Positions 54,571 through 62,649 of a stretch of DNA of 64,000 nucleotides are shown piece by piece. Position 1 is the stretch's first letter, and every line of letters begins with the position of its first letter. The notes beneath the pieces are model-generated. The model was not told where the DNA came from and searched no databases. It was given only the letters and a program-made list of their open reading frames with translations. Location of the stretch: contig JAHDHL010000009.1 of assembly GCA_020631355.1 (NCBI GenBank), forward strand, positions 81,905-145,904. Reading direction: 5' to 3'. The position numbers and the translations under genes were made by a program. Source of the stretch: Saprospiraceae bacterium. Lineage in GTDB: Bacteria; Bacteroidota; Bacteroidia; Chitinophagales; Saprospiraceae.

Positions 54571-55653
54571 ATGCAAATTCCAGCTGATTCTTCTGTTTCT
54601 TTTTCATGTGGTCATTCTATGAAAAATCGCTTCATGTTGGCTCCGATGACCAACCAACAAAGCCATGAGGATGGAACTTTGTCCGATGACGAATTCCATT
54701 GGCTGACCAAAAGAGCTGAGGGACAGTTTGGTTTGGTAATGACTTGCGCATCACACATACAGAAAATAGGTAAAGGCTTCAAGGGCCAGTTGGGTATCTT
54801 TTCGGATGAGCATATTCCCGGCCACCAAAGATTGGCTGCCGCTATCAAGGAAGAAGGGAGTTTGGCTGTGATACAACTGCACCATGCAGGAATGCGTTCC
54901 CCTGAAGCATTGATTGGGACTGCTCCTGTTGCTCCATCTGCTATTGATAAGCATGGAGCCAGAGCCCTTAGTTTGGCTGAAGTCCACCAATTGAGGGATG
55001 ATTTCATCCAAGCAGCAGTCAGATCCAAAACAAGCGGATATGATGGTGTGGAGATTCATGGGGCACATGGATACATCCTTTGTCAGTTCCTGAGTAGCGA
55101 AATCAACCAAAGAACTGACGAATACGGAGGGAATTTGGAAAATAGGTCAAGGATTATCTTTGAAATCATAGATGGAATCAGGGAAAAATGTGGCAATGAT
55201 TTTCTCCTCGGGCTCAGGCTTTCACCCGAACGATTTGGGATGGATATAGGAGAAGTGCAATCCGTTTGTCAACGGATAATCAGTGACGCGAAGGTTGATT
55301 TTATGGATATATCACTTTGGGATTGCTTCAAAATGCCGGAGGATGAATCATATCAGGATAAATCCTTGTTGGAACATTTCACCTCCTTGGATTGGAAAAC
55401 CGTAAAATGGACCGTAGCCGGTAAAATTAGGTCAGGTAAGGATGTCCATCAGATACTTGGTGCAGGAGTTGACTTTGTAAGTATCGGTCGTTCGGGTATC
55501 CTGCATCATGACTTCCCGACAAGGGTAATCAATAACTCAGATTTTGAAACCATTCAGACACCAGTAACAGAAGCCTATCTAAGACAAGAAGGACTGGGTA
55601 ATGAATTCGTGAATTACATGAAGCGTTGGAAAGGTTTCGTTTCCGAGGAATAA
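54571..55653 (+). CDS. NADH:flavin oxidoreductase (old yellow enzyme family)
   Basis: A 360-aa FMN TIM-barrel enzyme, a second old-yellow-enzyme member. Motifs: KNRFMLAPMTNQQSHEDG at the FMN site, VIQLHHAGMRSPEAL, YDGVEIHGAHGYILCQFLS, YGGNLENRSRIIFEI and DFVSIGRSGILHHDFP. It differs clearly from the protein at 32319 and lacks an Fe-S extension. Substrate unknown. The two 7-1-7 palindromes lie about 220 bp upstream and could also control it, but their placement near the merC side makes that less certain. Confidence 0.9.
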   Translation: MQIPADSSVSFSCGHSMKNRFMLAPMTNQQSHEDGTLSDDEFHWLTKRAEGQFGLVMTCASHIQKIGKGFKGQLGIFSDEHIPGHQRLAAAIKEEGSLAVIQLHHAGMRSPEALIGTAPVAPSAIDKHGARALSLAEVHQLRDDFIQAAVRSKTSGYDGVEIHGAHGYILCQFLSSEINQRTDEYGGNLENRSRIIFEIIDGIREKCGNDFLLGLRLSPERFGMDIGEVQSVCQRIISDAKVDFMDISLWDCFKMPEDESYQDKSLLEHFTSLDWKTVKWTVAGKIRSGKDVHQILGAGVDFVSIGRSGILHHDFPTRVINNSDFETIQTPVTEAYLRQEGLGNEFVNYMKRWKGFVSEE

Positions 55654-55676
55654 GAATATAGAATCCAGATAGGATT

Positions 55677-56474
55677 CTATCCATTCAGGATATCAGTCAA
55701 TCCCCGATAATATTCCTTATGGTCATTGATGGTATTGTGTCCGGTATTCTCAATGATATGTAATTGGATTGGAGCATGTTTTTCCTTGAGTATTCGTGCA
55801 TGATGCACAGGAATTAATTCATCCTGTCTTCCATGAAAAATACTTACCGGACATTCTACTTGATGAATGTAATTCTTGCTTTCCAATTGGTATTTGATAA
55901 TGAATGGAGGAATGATTTTTATTTTTTCCATTATCAATGATTTGAGACTGGAATAAGGCGCTACAAGTATCAGGTGTTTCGGTTGGTTATTCGCTGCCAA
56001 TTGGGTAGCCACTCCTGTACCCATGGATGTACCGGAAAGGATGATATTTTCCTCGCCATATTTTTTCTCCAAATAATCATAGGCCAGTTGGGCATCACTG
56101 ATGAGTTGTTGTTCACTGATTATTTTTCCCTGACTTTTTCCATAGGAACGATAATCCAAATAAAGTACATCATATTGATTGCGAATATAAATATCAGCAC
56201 CATGTCCCCAATCCTGTATGGTCCCTCCGTTTCCATGTAGGAAAAGGACAACACCCTTGCTGGAATCCGCTTCGAAAAGAACACTACTGAGTGTTTTTCC
56301 ATCCTTGGTAGGAATGGTGATTTCTTGATGGGGTATGGAATATTGGTAGGTATAATTCTCAGGTAATTGATAAGGAAAGAAAAGTAATTTTTCTTGTATG
56401 AAATACAATAGGGAACATGCGAGGATATAAATGATGAAAAGTGATAGAATTAATATTTTCATTTTTTTCAACAT
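55677..56474 (-). CDS. Alpha/beta-hydrolase (BEM46/ABHD13-like), membrane-anchored
   Basis: A 265-aa hydrolase with an N-terminal transmembrane segment (about 7-27) and the family-typical stretch FFPYQLPENY. Catalytic features: oxyanion FLHGNGGTIQDW, nucleophile elbow SGTSMGTGVA, acid in FHGRQDELIPVHHA and His in ENTGHNTIND. The BEM46-like group has mostly unknown substrates. It stops within a 9-bp hairpin (55658-55666 with 55672-55680) shared with the convergent oxidoreductase gene. It is the last of three minus-strand genes starting at 58938 and may be co-transcribed with them. Confidence 0.87.
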   Translation of the reverse strand: MLKKMKILILSLFIIYILACSLLYFIQEKLLFFPYQLPENYTYQYSIPHQEITIPTKDGKTLSSVLFEADSSKGVVLFLHGNGGTIQDWGHGADIYIRNQYDVLYLDYRSYGKSQGKIISEQQLISDAQLAYDYLEKKYGEENIILSGTSMGTGVATQLAANNQPKHLILVAPYSSLKSLIMEKIKIIPPFIIKYQLESKNYIHQVECPVSIFHGRQDELIPVHHARILKEKHAPIQLHIIENTGHNTINDHKEYYRGLTDILNG

Positions 56475-56536
56475 AGCAGATAATGGTCAATAGGATGGGT
56501 CAGGATGTATACCAAATGATAGCGTGGCTTCTTGGA

Positions 56537-57397
56537 TTATGATTGGTATTTTTCCTCTATTTCCTTAAGTATAGCGTAGACTACAGCTGCATTGCCCTCG
56601 TGTTGTCTCCTAATCCAAAAGGTATGGAACCAAAGTGCATCAGAATATTCGCCATTCGTTTCATATGTATGCGAACCGATGAATTCATCGGTCACTTCCG
56701 TATTCATATAAGGCCTTAATATCTCATAATGAAAAGGAGTCCTACAAAATAGGGTGGCATCCTCATCCTGTTTTTTTATTTCTTGGAAAATCCTTTCCAT
56801 ATCGGATTCGTAATGATCAAATTGTATCCAATGCTCATAAGTTTTGATGAGGGCTCTGGTATAATTTCCAAGCTGTTTCTTTTCATAGGTTTCCTTATCA
56901 ATCGTAGCATAAATCGTACTTTTTGAAAAATCGAAAAGTGTACGAATGGATTGTGGATTCCTATTTATTCTATAAGCAAGGAAAGCAAATAATTTTCCTT
57001 TTTCGTCTGTATCCGGAGCATAACTTTCATAATGATATCCATAATCAACAAAATCGGGAAGTTGATTAATGATATATTCCCAATACGTCAGGCGAGGATG
57101 TGATAATGGCCTATAAAATGAAAAGGATTGAATATCATCATTCAGAATACCGGTAGAAATAAAAACCTGAATCTGCTTCTTTAACCCTTCCGAATTGATC
57201 TTGATGATTCCTTTGTCATCATCAATTTTCGTAGTATTGAAATAATTGGAAATTTGGGATTGTTGGGTCTTATCACATTCGGATAAATGCACTAGATATT
57301 CAAAATAATCACTCGGATTATTAATGGATTTGCAAGTAGCAAATACAAGTAAAAAAAGAATTAGAAAATAACCAGTTAACTGGAAATGATTTTTCAT
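56537..57397 (-). CDS. Lipoprotein of unknown function
   Basis: A 286-aa protein with a signal peptide and lipobox VFATC (Cys22). The mature part has aromatic-rich segments (LTYWEYIINQLPDFVDYGYHY, SDALWFHTFWIRRQHEG) and mixed helix/strand patterns; no motif points to an activity. It lies 29 bp downstream of the beta-helix gene and 62 bp upstream of the hydrolase, so an operon is likely. No family recognised. Confidence 0.75.
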   Translation of the reverse strand: MKNHFQLTGYFLILFLLVFATCKSINNPSDYFEYLVHLSECDKTQQSQISNYFNTTKIDDDKGIIKINSEGLKKQIQVFISTGILNDDIQSFSFYRPLSHPRLTYWEYIINQLPDFVDYGYHYESYAPDTDEKGKLFAFLAYRINRNPQSIRTLFDFSKSTIYATIDKETYEKKQLGNYTRALIKTYEHWIQFDHYESDMERIFQEIKKQDEDATLFCRTPFHYEILRPYMNTEVTDEFIGSHTYETNGEYSDALWFHTFWIRRQHEGNAAVVYAILKEIEEKYQS

Positions 57398-57426
57398 TTA
57401 TTCAATAAGATTTCGAAATTCATTCT

Positions 57427-58938
57427 TTAATAAGTACTCTCGTAGCATCCTATGTCCGGCATTAATCCATCCCTGAACATACCGTCCAGATCAGAAGTGA
57501 TTCCCGGCAGGGGAATGGCTTTCGTTTCGGCATAGGATAAGGAGTCCAGATGATAATCCCCCTCGAATTGGTCTTCGAATAAAGGTTCTTCCGTAGGATA
57601 ATTGAAGCAGGAAGATGAGACACAATTATTCGTGAAGAAATCAGGGTAATTTTCCAATAATTCATTCACCCTGACCACACAGTTTTGGAAATTGGCATTC
57701 AGAGGCAAATCACTACAATCCGCGCTCAGATTGATTTCATCCGTTCTTGAACCAGTGATGATACAATTCGTGAATGTAGCATTCATCTCATTCTCCACAC
57801 AACCCACACAACCAAAATCCTGACAAACAGCATTGGATAATCTAAGGGCTGCAACGTCTGAACCATAGTTGGCCACAGTACAGTATTTCATGTCATAATT
57901 GCCACCATATTCAAGCTGTACACTATTGGATCCATTTTCGACAATCAGGCAGTTCTCCGCATTTATTGTTGCATGCACGCCGAGTAATCCTGCATTGGAA
58001 GTATTCCTGATTACTGAATTGGAAATATTCAGCGTAGCTGCAGAATCAACCCTGACACCCACAATCGAATTCTTTACAATGGCATGGTTGATACTATGTA
58101 CATTGTTTCCCGTACCCAATCGGATACCTCCCCATTGTCCCGGAACATCCTGGAAAGGTTCTTCCAAACGATCTCCTTGGATTGTAACAGGATTATCCAA
58201 GGTTCCCTCTATGGACAATTGGCTGTTTTCCTCAAAAAACCAAATGCCATCATTATAGAAAACACCACCTCCTGCATTCACCAGACCACCGTGGACATAA
58301 ATATCCGTTCCGGCGGGTAAGACCAATTCGCAACTATCCACAAAGAGGACTCCATAAATGACATAGGGCTTGGGGTCATCCCAGGTTTGGGTCATCATAT
58401 CACAAGTCAGCCTACTGGCTGTTCCTGCACTGAATCGACTAGGAATATAGTTGGCGTTTTGTCCGAACGCCTCTAGTGTTACCATCTGGTCATTGCCATT
58501 CGTCTTGAAACGCAGGGCTTCATAGATGACGAACGGACTATTGGATAAGGGCTCGTCGGGGTCAATCGTTACCTCAATGAAGATATAGATACTATCATTC
58601 CCTGCTACGGGGATGGGAGGTAATGGATCATTGGTTCCGAAGATATTCCCATTAGCATCCACGGTGTATCCATCCACATTTATCCTGAATTTCGAAGCAG
58701 AACCATTCTCAAGAAAAACATCCGAAATCTGTATGGGACGACTGCTTGTATTATAGGCTTTCAGAATCCTTGTTGCAGAACCCAATTGGGTAAAAACGGT
58801 ATCGAACCTCAGGGTATCCACAGAAAAATCCAATGTGATATTGGGATCACTACTGAAATTATCCTCTTGGCAGGAATGGAAAATGAAGCTGAATAAGACA
58901 GCCGTAATAAATAGAATGACAGGAAAAATTCGTTTCAT
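57427..58938 (-). CDS. Right-handed parallel beta-helix lipoprotein
   Basis: A 503-aa lipoprotein (lipobox FIFHSC, Cys23). I start it at the ATG at 58938 (MKRIFPVILF), which yields a good signal peptide. An N-terminal beta-sandwich (about 30-165; TLDFSVDTLRFDTVFTQLGS, an Ig-like pattern typical of these Bacteroidota proteins) is followed by a beta-helix (about 190-430) with repeats such as NSIVGVRVDSAATLNISNSVI and NATFTNCIITGS. Beta-helix domains often bind or cut polysaccharides, but no catalytic residues are identifiable. The C-terminus FRDGLMPDIGCYE resembles the common choice-of-anchor end of such proteins. Confidence 0.82.
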   Translation of the reverse strand: MKRIFPVILFITAVLFSFIFHSCQEDNFSSDPNITLDFSVDTLRFDTVFTQLGSATRILKAYNTSSRPIQISDVFLENGSASKFRINVDGYTVDANGNIFGTNDPLPPIPVAGNDSIYIFIEVTIDPDEPLSNSPFVIYEALRFKTNGNDQMVTLEAFGQNANYIPSRFSAGTASRLTCDMMTQTWDDPKPYVIYGVLFVDSCELVLPAGTDIYVHGGLVNAGGGVFYNDGIWFFEENSQLSIEGTLDNPVTIQGDRLEEPFQDVPGQWGGIRLGTGNNVHSINHAIVKNSIVGVRVDSAATLNISNSVIRNTSNAGLLGVHATINAENCLIVENGSNSVQLEYGGNYDMKYCTVANYGSDVAALRLSNAVCQDFGCVGCVENEMNATFTNCIITGSRTDEINLSADCSDLPLNANFQNCVVRVNELLENYPDFFTNNCVSSSCFNYPTEEPLFEDQFEGDYHLDSLSYAETKAIPLPGITSDLDGMFRDGLMPDIGCYESTY

Positions 58939-59193
58939 ATCGAATATCATACTGAGGAATAAGTGGGTTTCGGATGACCGAAAATCCATGGCTTCTGAAA
59001 ATCAGATTCTGGCTGGTAGACCATGCGCTGTAAAAGTACACGGCCTACTGGGCTATCCGACTATCAAAGATACAACGATAGGAATGTTTTGAATGTTTTT
59101 CTGCGAACAATGTTAAGATTGTCCGGATGATTTGGGTCCTAATGATATGATGATGTCCAAAGGATTACATATTCACATCCCTTGGAAGACTTC

Positions 59194-59838
59194 CTAGAAC
59201 AAACTATTGATGAAAAAGAACAGGACCAGATATATCCACAATCCATCCAGGAAATGCCAGTAGATTGTCAATAATTTGAGCTTCAGGCGTTTTTCAGGGT
59301 CTGAAAAATATACCAGTACACTCACCGGTTCTATCATCCGTTTCTTGGCGGCATTGTAGAACAATCCTAGGAAGGGCAATCCTGCGAATACATGCAGGAA
59401 GTGGAATGCCGATATCAATTGAAGATAGGAACGGGCATTGTCGGATGCACTGAAATAGGATTCATTACTCTCAATCAATTGGTACCAACCTACAATTTGT
59501 AACAACATGAATAACATGGTAAACAATACGGTCAATAGCAAGGCACCCTTGTATTTCTCCGTGTCATCTTCCTTGTAGGCCTGGTTCGCCCGATGTATCA
59601 TAAAGCTGGAGCAGAATAGTACAAGAGTATTGAATAGGAAGATGAATGGGAGTCGGATAGGTTCGATTCCCTGTTCGATTCGATTATACAGGTATCCCAG
59701 AGTAAGGAACAGGAAAAGCATCACCAAACTGGAAAGTACCAAGGTGATGAATATCTTGGCAGGATGGAATAGGGGAGCATCATACTCATAATATTCTTCT
59801 TCCCTGTCCAGTTCGTCCCTTTCGATATGGTCTTCCAT
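59194..59838 (-). CDS. Heme-copper oxidase subunit III-family protein
   Basis: A 214-aa integral membrane protein with five transmembrane segments after an acidic cytoplasmic N-terminus. Conserved subunit III features are the SAFHFLHVFAGLPFLGLF helix and the final YWHFLDGLWIYLVLFFFI helix (the WHFxDxxW motif). Subunit III stabilises terminal oxidases of aerobic respiration. Subunits I and II are not in the window, so it is an isolated member, as often occurs in Bacteroidota. Confidence 0.9.
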   Translation of the reverse strand: MEDHIERDELDREEEYYEYDAPLFHPAKIFITLVLSSLVMLFLFLTLGYLYNRIEQGIEPIRLPFIFLFNTLVLFCSSFMIHRANQAYKEDDTEKYKGALLLTVLFTMLFMLLQIVGWYQLIESNESYFSASDNARSYLQLISAFHFLHVFAGLPFLGLFYNAAKKRMIEPVSVLVYFSDPEKRLKLKLLTIYWHFLDGLWIYLVLFFFINSLF

Positions 59839-60225
59839 AATGTGACTTTTAAAAGTGGTTAGGTCAAAATAATAGGAAGAATAGGTGAATCCTGCCTATT
59901 TTGAATGGGAAACAAAATAAAGCAAAGCTTGTTGAGAAAGGGTATGAAAAACACCGACTTTGTTAAATAAAGTATAAACATCAGAGTATGAAACCATCCG
60001 GGTTAGACTTGTTATAATGATTTTGGAGTGGGATAGTAGTTTGATTAATAGTATTTTATGAATTTTGATGTTCCTTGGAGTCTTAGATGTGTTGTATATC
60101 CATTGTGATGGTTACTTGAACAAAAAGAGTGAAAGCTACGTTGGATAACTTGGAAATACGGCGCAAAGGATAAAGACATAACCTCTAATTATGTTTACTT
60201 TTGATCTTGCATAATCTATATTGAT
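59839..60225. other. Divergent intergenic region
   Basis: About 390 bp between the oxidase subunit and folE. It contains the folE promoter element at 60196-60203 and otherwise AT-rich sequence without gene, repeat or strong hairpin. Confidence 0.5.
60196..60203 (+). promoter_or_regulatory. -7 element of folE
   Basis: TACTTTTG matches TAnnTTTG 23 bp upstream of the folE ATG, giving a leader of about 16 nt. Confidence 0.55.
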
Positions 60226-60924
60226 ATGAAAAATAAAAATTCTGTGTTTGATGAGACATTAGTCCTGGATCAGATTGAGGCCATTGGAGATGCCCATGTG
60301 GGGACTTCCATTGATACCCCGATGAAAGAGGGAGCCTTTGATTTGTCAGATGATGAGAAAGTGGAAGTCATTGAAAAGCATTTCCGCGAAATCATGGATA
60401 CCCTTGGCTTGGACCTTACGGATGATAGCCTCAAGGGAACACCTTACAGAGTGGCGAAGATGTTCGTAAAGGAAATCTTCTCTGGTCTGAATCCTGAGAA
60501 CAAGCCCAGAGTGGCCATGTTCGAAAACAAGTACAATTACAATCAGATGCTCGTGGAAAAGGACATCAACGTCCAATCTACTTGTGAGCATCATTTCCTA
60601 CCTATATATGGTAAGGCCCATGTGGCCTATATCTCCAATGGGAATGTGATTGGCCTTTCCAAGATCAACCGTATTGTGGAATATTATTGTAAGCGTCCAC
60701 AGGTACAGGAAAGATTGACCATTCAGATTGCCAATGAATTGAAGCAGGCCCTCGAAACGGATGATGTAGCGGTGTATATAGATGCACAACACATGTGCGT
60801 ACAGTCAAGGGGAGTGGAAGACAGGGGCAGTAGCACGGTAACTACAGAATACAGTGGTAAGTTCCTAGAGAGTGAGAGCCTCAGGAAAGAGTTCCTTGCT
60901 GCTATCTACGGAGCTGTCAGATAA
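60226..60924 (+). CDS. folE: GTP cyclohydrolase I
   Basis: A 232-aa enzyme converting GTP to 7,8-dihydroneopterin triphosphate, the first step of folate synthesis. It is the canonical zinc type (IA): zinc ligands in STCEHHFLP and the second Cys in AQHMCVQSRG, plus the VIGLSKINRIV segment and the RGVEDRGSSTVT loop. The acidic N-terminus is longer than in E. coli FolE (222 aa) but typical of Bacteroidota. Stands alone with promoter and terminator. Confidence 0.97.
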   Translation: MKNKNSVFDETLVLDQIEAIGDAHVGTSIDTPMKEGAFDLSDDEKVEVIEKHFREIMDTLGLDLTDDSLKGTPYRVAKMFVKEIFSGLNPENKPRVAMFENKYNYNQMLVEKDINVQSTCEHHFLPIYGKAHVAYISNGNVIGLSKINRIVEYYCKRPQVQERLTIQIANELKQALETDDVAVYIDAQHMCVQSRGVEDRGSSTVTTEYSGKFLESESLRKEFLAAIYGAVR

Positions 60925-60951
60925 CCCATCATTATGGTTTGATATATCAAG

Positions 60952-60985
60952 AAAAGGGACTTCCCATATCGGGGAGTCCCTTTTT
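60952..60985. terminator. Bidirectional terminator between folE and bactofilin
   Basis: AAAAGGGACTTCCC (60952-60965) pairs with GGGGAGTCCCTTTT (60971-60984) with one wobble. A/T runs on both sides allow termination of both convergent transcripts. Confidence 0.85.
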
Positions 60986-61024
60986 CGGCTGGTGTGAATT
61001 AAATAATAATGAAAACGCTCTTGG

Positions 61025-61393
61025 TTATTTCTTACCGACCTTGAAATCACCATTGAAAATGGCACCTTCTTCTACGGTCAGATTGACTGCACTGATGAGG
61101 CCCTCTGCCTTGGCAGTGGCTCCTAGGGTCATGATACCCTTACTGATAGCTTCTCCGATCATTTGTCCGTTTACGGCAATTTCTGCCGCTTCAATCTTAC
61201 CTTTTATCATTCCGGATTTGCCTATGACCAATCTTTTTTCGCATTTTACATCTCCAATGATGGAACCGTCGATTCTGAGGTTTTCGTTAGTGTTGAAATC
61301 ACCTGTGATGACAGTACCTTCCGCAATGACGGAAGTCTTGGTCATGGAGCTGGATTTTTGCTGGGAATTGCTTGAAGATTGAGTTTGTGCCAT
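61025..61393 (-). CDS. Bactofilin
   Basis: A 122-aa cytoskeletal protein. A Ser/Gln-rich N-terminal tail (about 18 residues) precedes the bactofilin core: SVIAEGTVITGDFNTNENLR, IDGSIIGDVKCEKRLVIGKS, GMIKGKIEAAEIAVNGQMIG, typical short beta-helix rungs. Bactofilins form filaments used in cell shape, polarity or gliding. Its lone position gives no clue to the partner. Length and lack of membrane segment fit the family. Confidence 0.93.
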   Translation of the reverse strand: MAQTQSSSNSQQKSSSMTKTSVIAEGTVITGDFNTNENLRIDGSIIGDVKCEKRLVIGKSGMIKGKIEAAEIAVNGQMIGEAISKGIMTLGATAKAEGLISAVNLTVEEGAIFNGDFKVGKK

Positions 61394-61497
61394 GGATTTA
61401 AGTCGGTTTTACTATGTTGAATATCAATGATATATAAATATACGAAATTTAATATAGTTAAGTTCCATTTTTGGGCAATAAAATTTTGAATTCTTTC

Positions 61498-61505
61498 TAT
61501 TTTTG
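61498..61505 (+). promoter_or_regulatory. -7 element of tsaD
   Basis: TATTTTTG matches TAnnTTTG 51 bp upstream of the tsaD ATG. Confidence 0.4.
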
Positions 61506-61555
61506 AAAGTATTGTGTTATAAAAAATAACATATAACTGATAATCAATTGTTTGT

Positions 61556-62560
61556 ATGTCTGTTGTCATATTAGGTATAGAATCATCGTGTGATGATACC
61601 TCCGCGGCTATCATAAAAGATGGTGTGGTATTGAGTAATGTAACTGCCAATCAGGATGCCCACAAAGCATATGGAGGAGTGGTTCCTGAGGTAGCTTCAA
61701 GGGCCCATCAGCAGAATATCATTCCGGTAGTGGATGTGGCTATCCAGAAAGCAGGAATCCGTAAGGAGGACATCAGTGCAGTGGCCTTTACCCGAGGCCC
61801 GGGATTGATTGGTTCTTTGTTGGTGGGGGTATCCTTTGCCAAGGCCTTTGCCTTGAGCCTGGATATCCCGATGATAGAAGTGAATCATATGATAGCCCAT
61901 GTACTGGCTCATTTTGCAGAAGATCCGAAACCTCGTTTTCCTTTCTTATGCCTTACTGTTTCCGGAGGGCATACCCAAATCGTCAAGATTACAGACCATT
62001 TGGAAATGGAAGTCATCGGAACCACCATTGATGATGCAGCGGGCGAAGCTTTCGATAAGACAGGGAAACTCCTGGGCTTGGATTATCCGGCAGGACCCAT
62101 CATTGACCGTCTGGCCAAGGAGGGGAATCCGATTTTCCAATTTGCAGAACCCAATATGCCTGAATTGGATTTCAGTTTCAGTGGACTCAAGACTTCGATT
62201 TATTATTTCCTGAAGAAGCAAATCAAGGAAAATCCTGATTTCATTCAGGAAAATCTTAAGGATATATGTGCTTCGGTACAGGATACCATTATCCGTATTC
62301 TGATGCATAAGCTCATTATAGCCACAGAACAGACGGGTATTACGGAAGTGGCAGTTGCAGGAGGTGTTTCCGCTAATTCAGGCTTAAGGAATGCCTTGGT
62401 AGAGGAGGGGAAGCAACGAGGGTGGAATACCTATATCCCACGATTTGAATTCTGTACGGACAATGCCGCCATGATTGCCGTAACGGGGTATTATAAATAC
62501 CAGAAACAAGAATTCGTAGGACAGGAGGTAACGCCTGTGGCAAGGTGGAAAGTGTCCTAG
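61556..62560 (+). CDS. tsaD: tRNA N6-adenosine threonylcarbamoyltransferase
   Basis: A 334-aa enzyme that transfers threonylcarbamoyl from threonylcarbamoyl-AMP to A37 of ANN-decoding tRNAs (t6A), in complex with TsaB and TsaE. Features: ILGIESSCDDTSAAI at the N-terminus, the iron-binding HMIAH motif in EVNHMIAHVLAHF, TVSGGHTQIVK, DDAAGEAFDKTGKLLGLDYP, AVAGGVSANSGLR and the final CTDNAAMIA. Full length. Essential in most bacteria. It is followed by the leucine-rich-repeat gene after 89 bp. Confidence 0.97.
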   Translation: MSVVILGIESSCDDTSAAIIKDGVVLSNVTANQDAHKAYGGVVPEVASRAHQQNIIPVVDVAIQKAGIRKEDISAVAFTRGPGLIGSLLVGVSFAKAFALSLDIPMIEVNHMIAHVLAHFAEDPKPRFPFLCLTVSGGHTQIVKITDHLEMEVIGTTIDDAAGEAFDKTGKLLGLDYPAGPIIDRLAKEGNPIFQFAEPNMPELDFSFSGLKTSIYYFLKKQIKENPDFIQENLKDICASVQDTIIRILMHKLIIATEQTGITEVAVAGGVSANSGLRNALVEEGKQRGWNTYIPRFEFCTDNAAMIAVTGYYKYQKQEFVGQEVTPVARWKVS

Positions 62561-62649
62561 GTATCTATAATCGATAATGGGGTTAGTCGCTTTTCTTTAA
62601 TTCAGAATCATTGGGTTCCGAATGATTTTATGGAAAAATGGGATGTAAT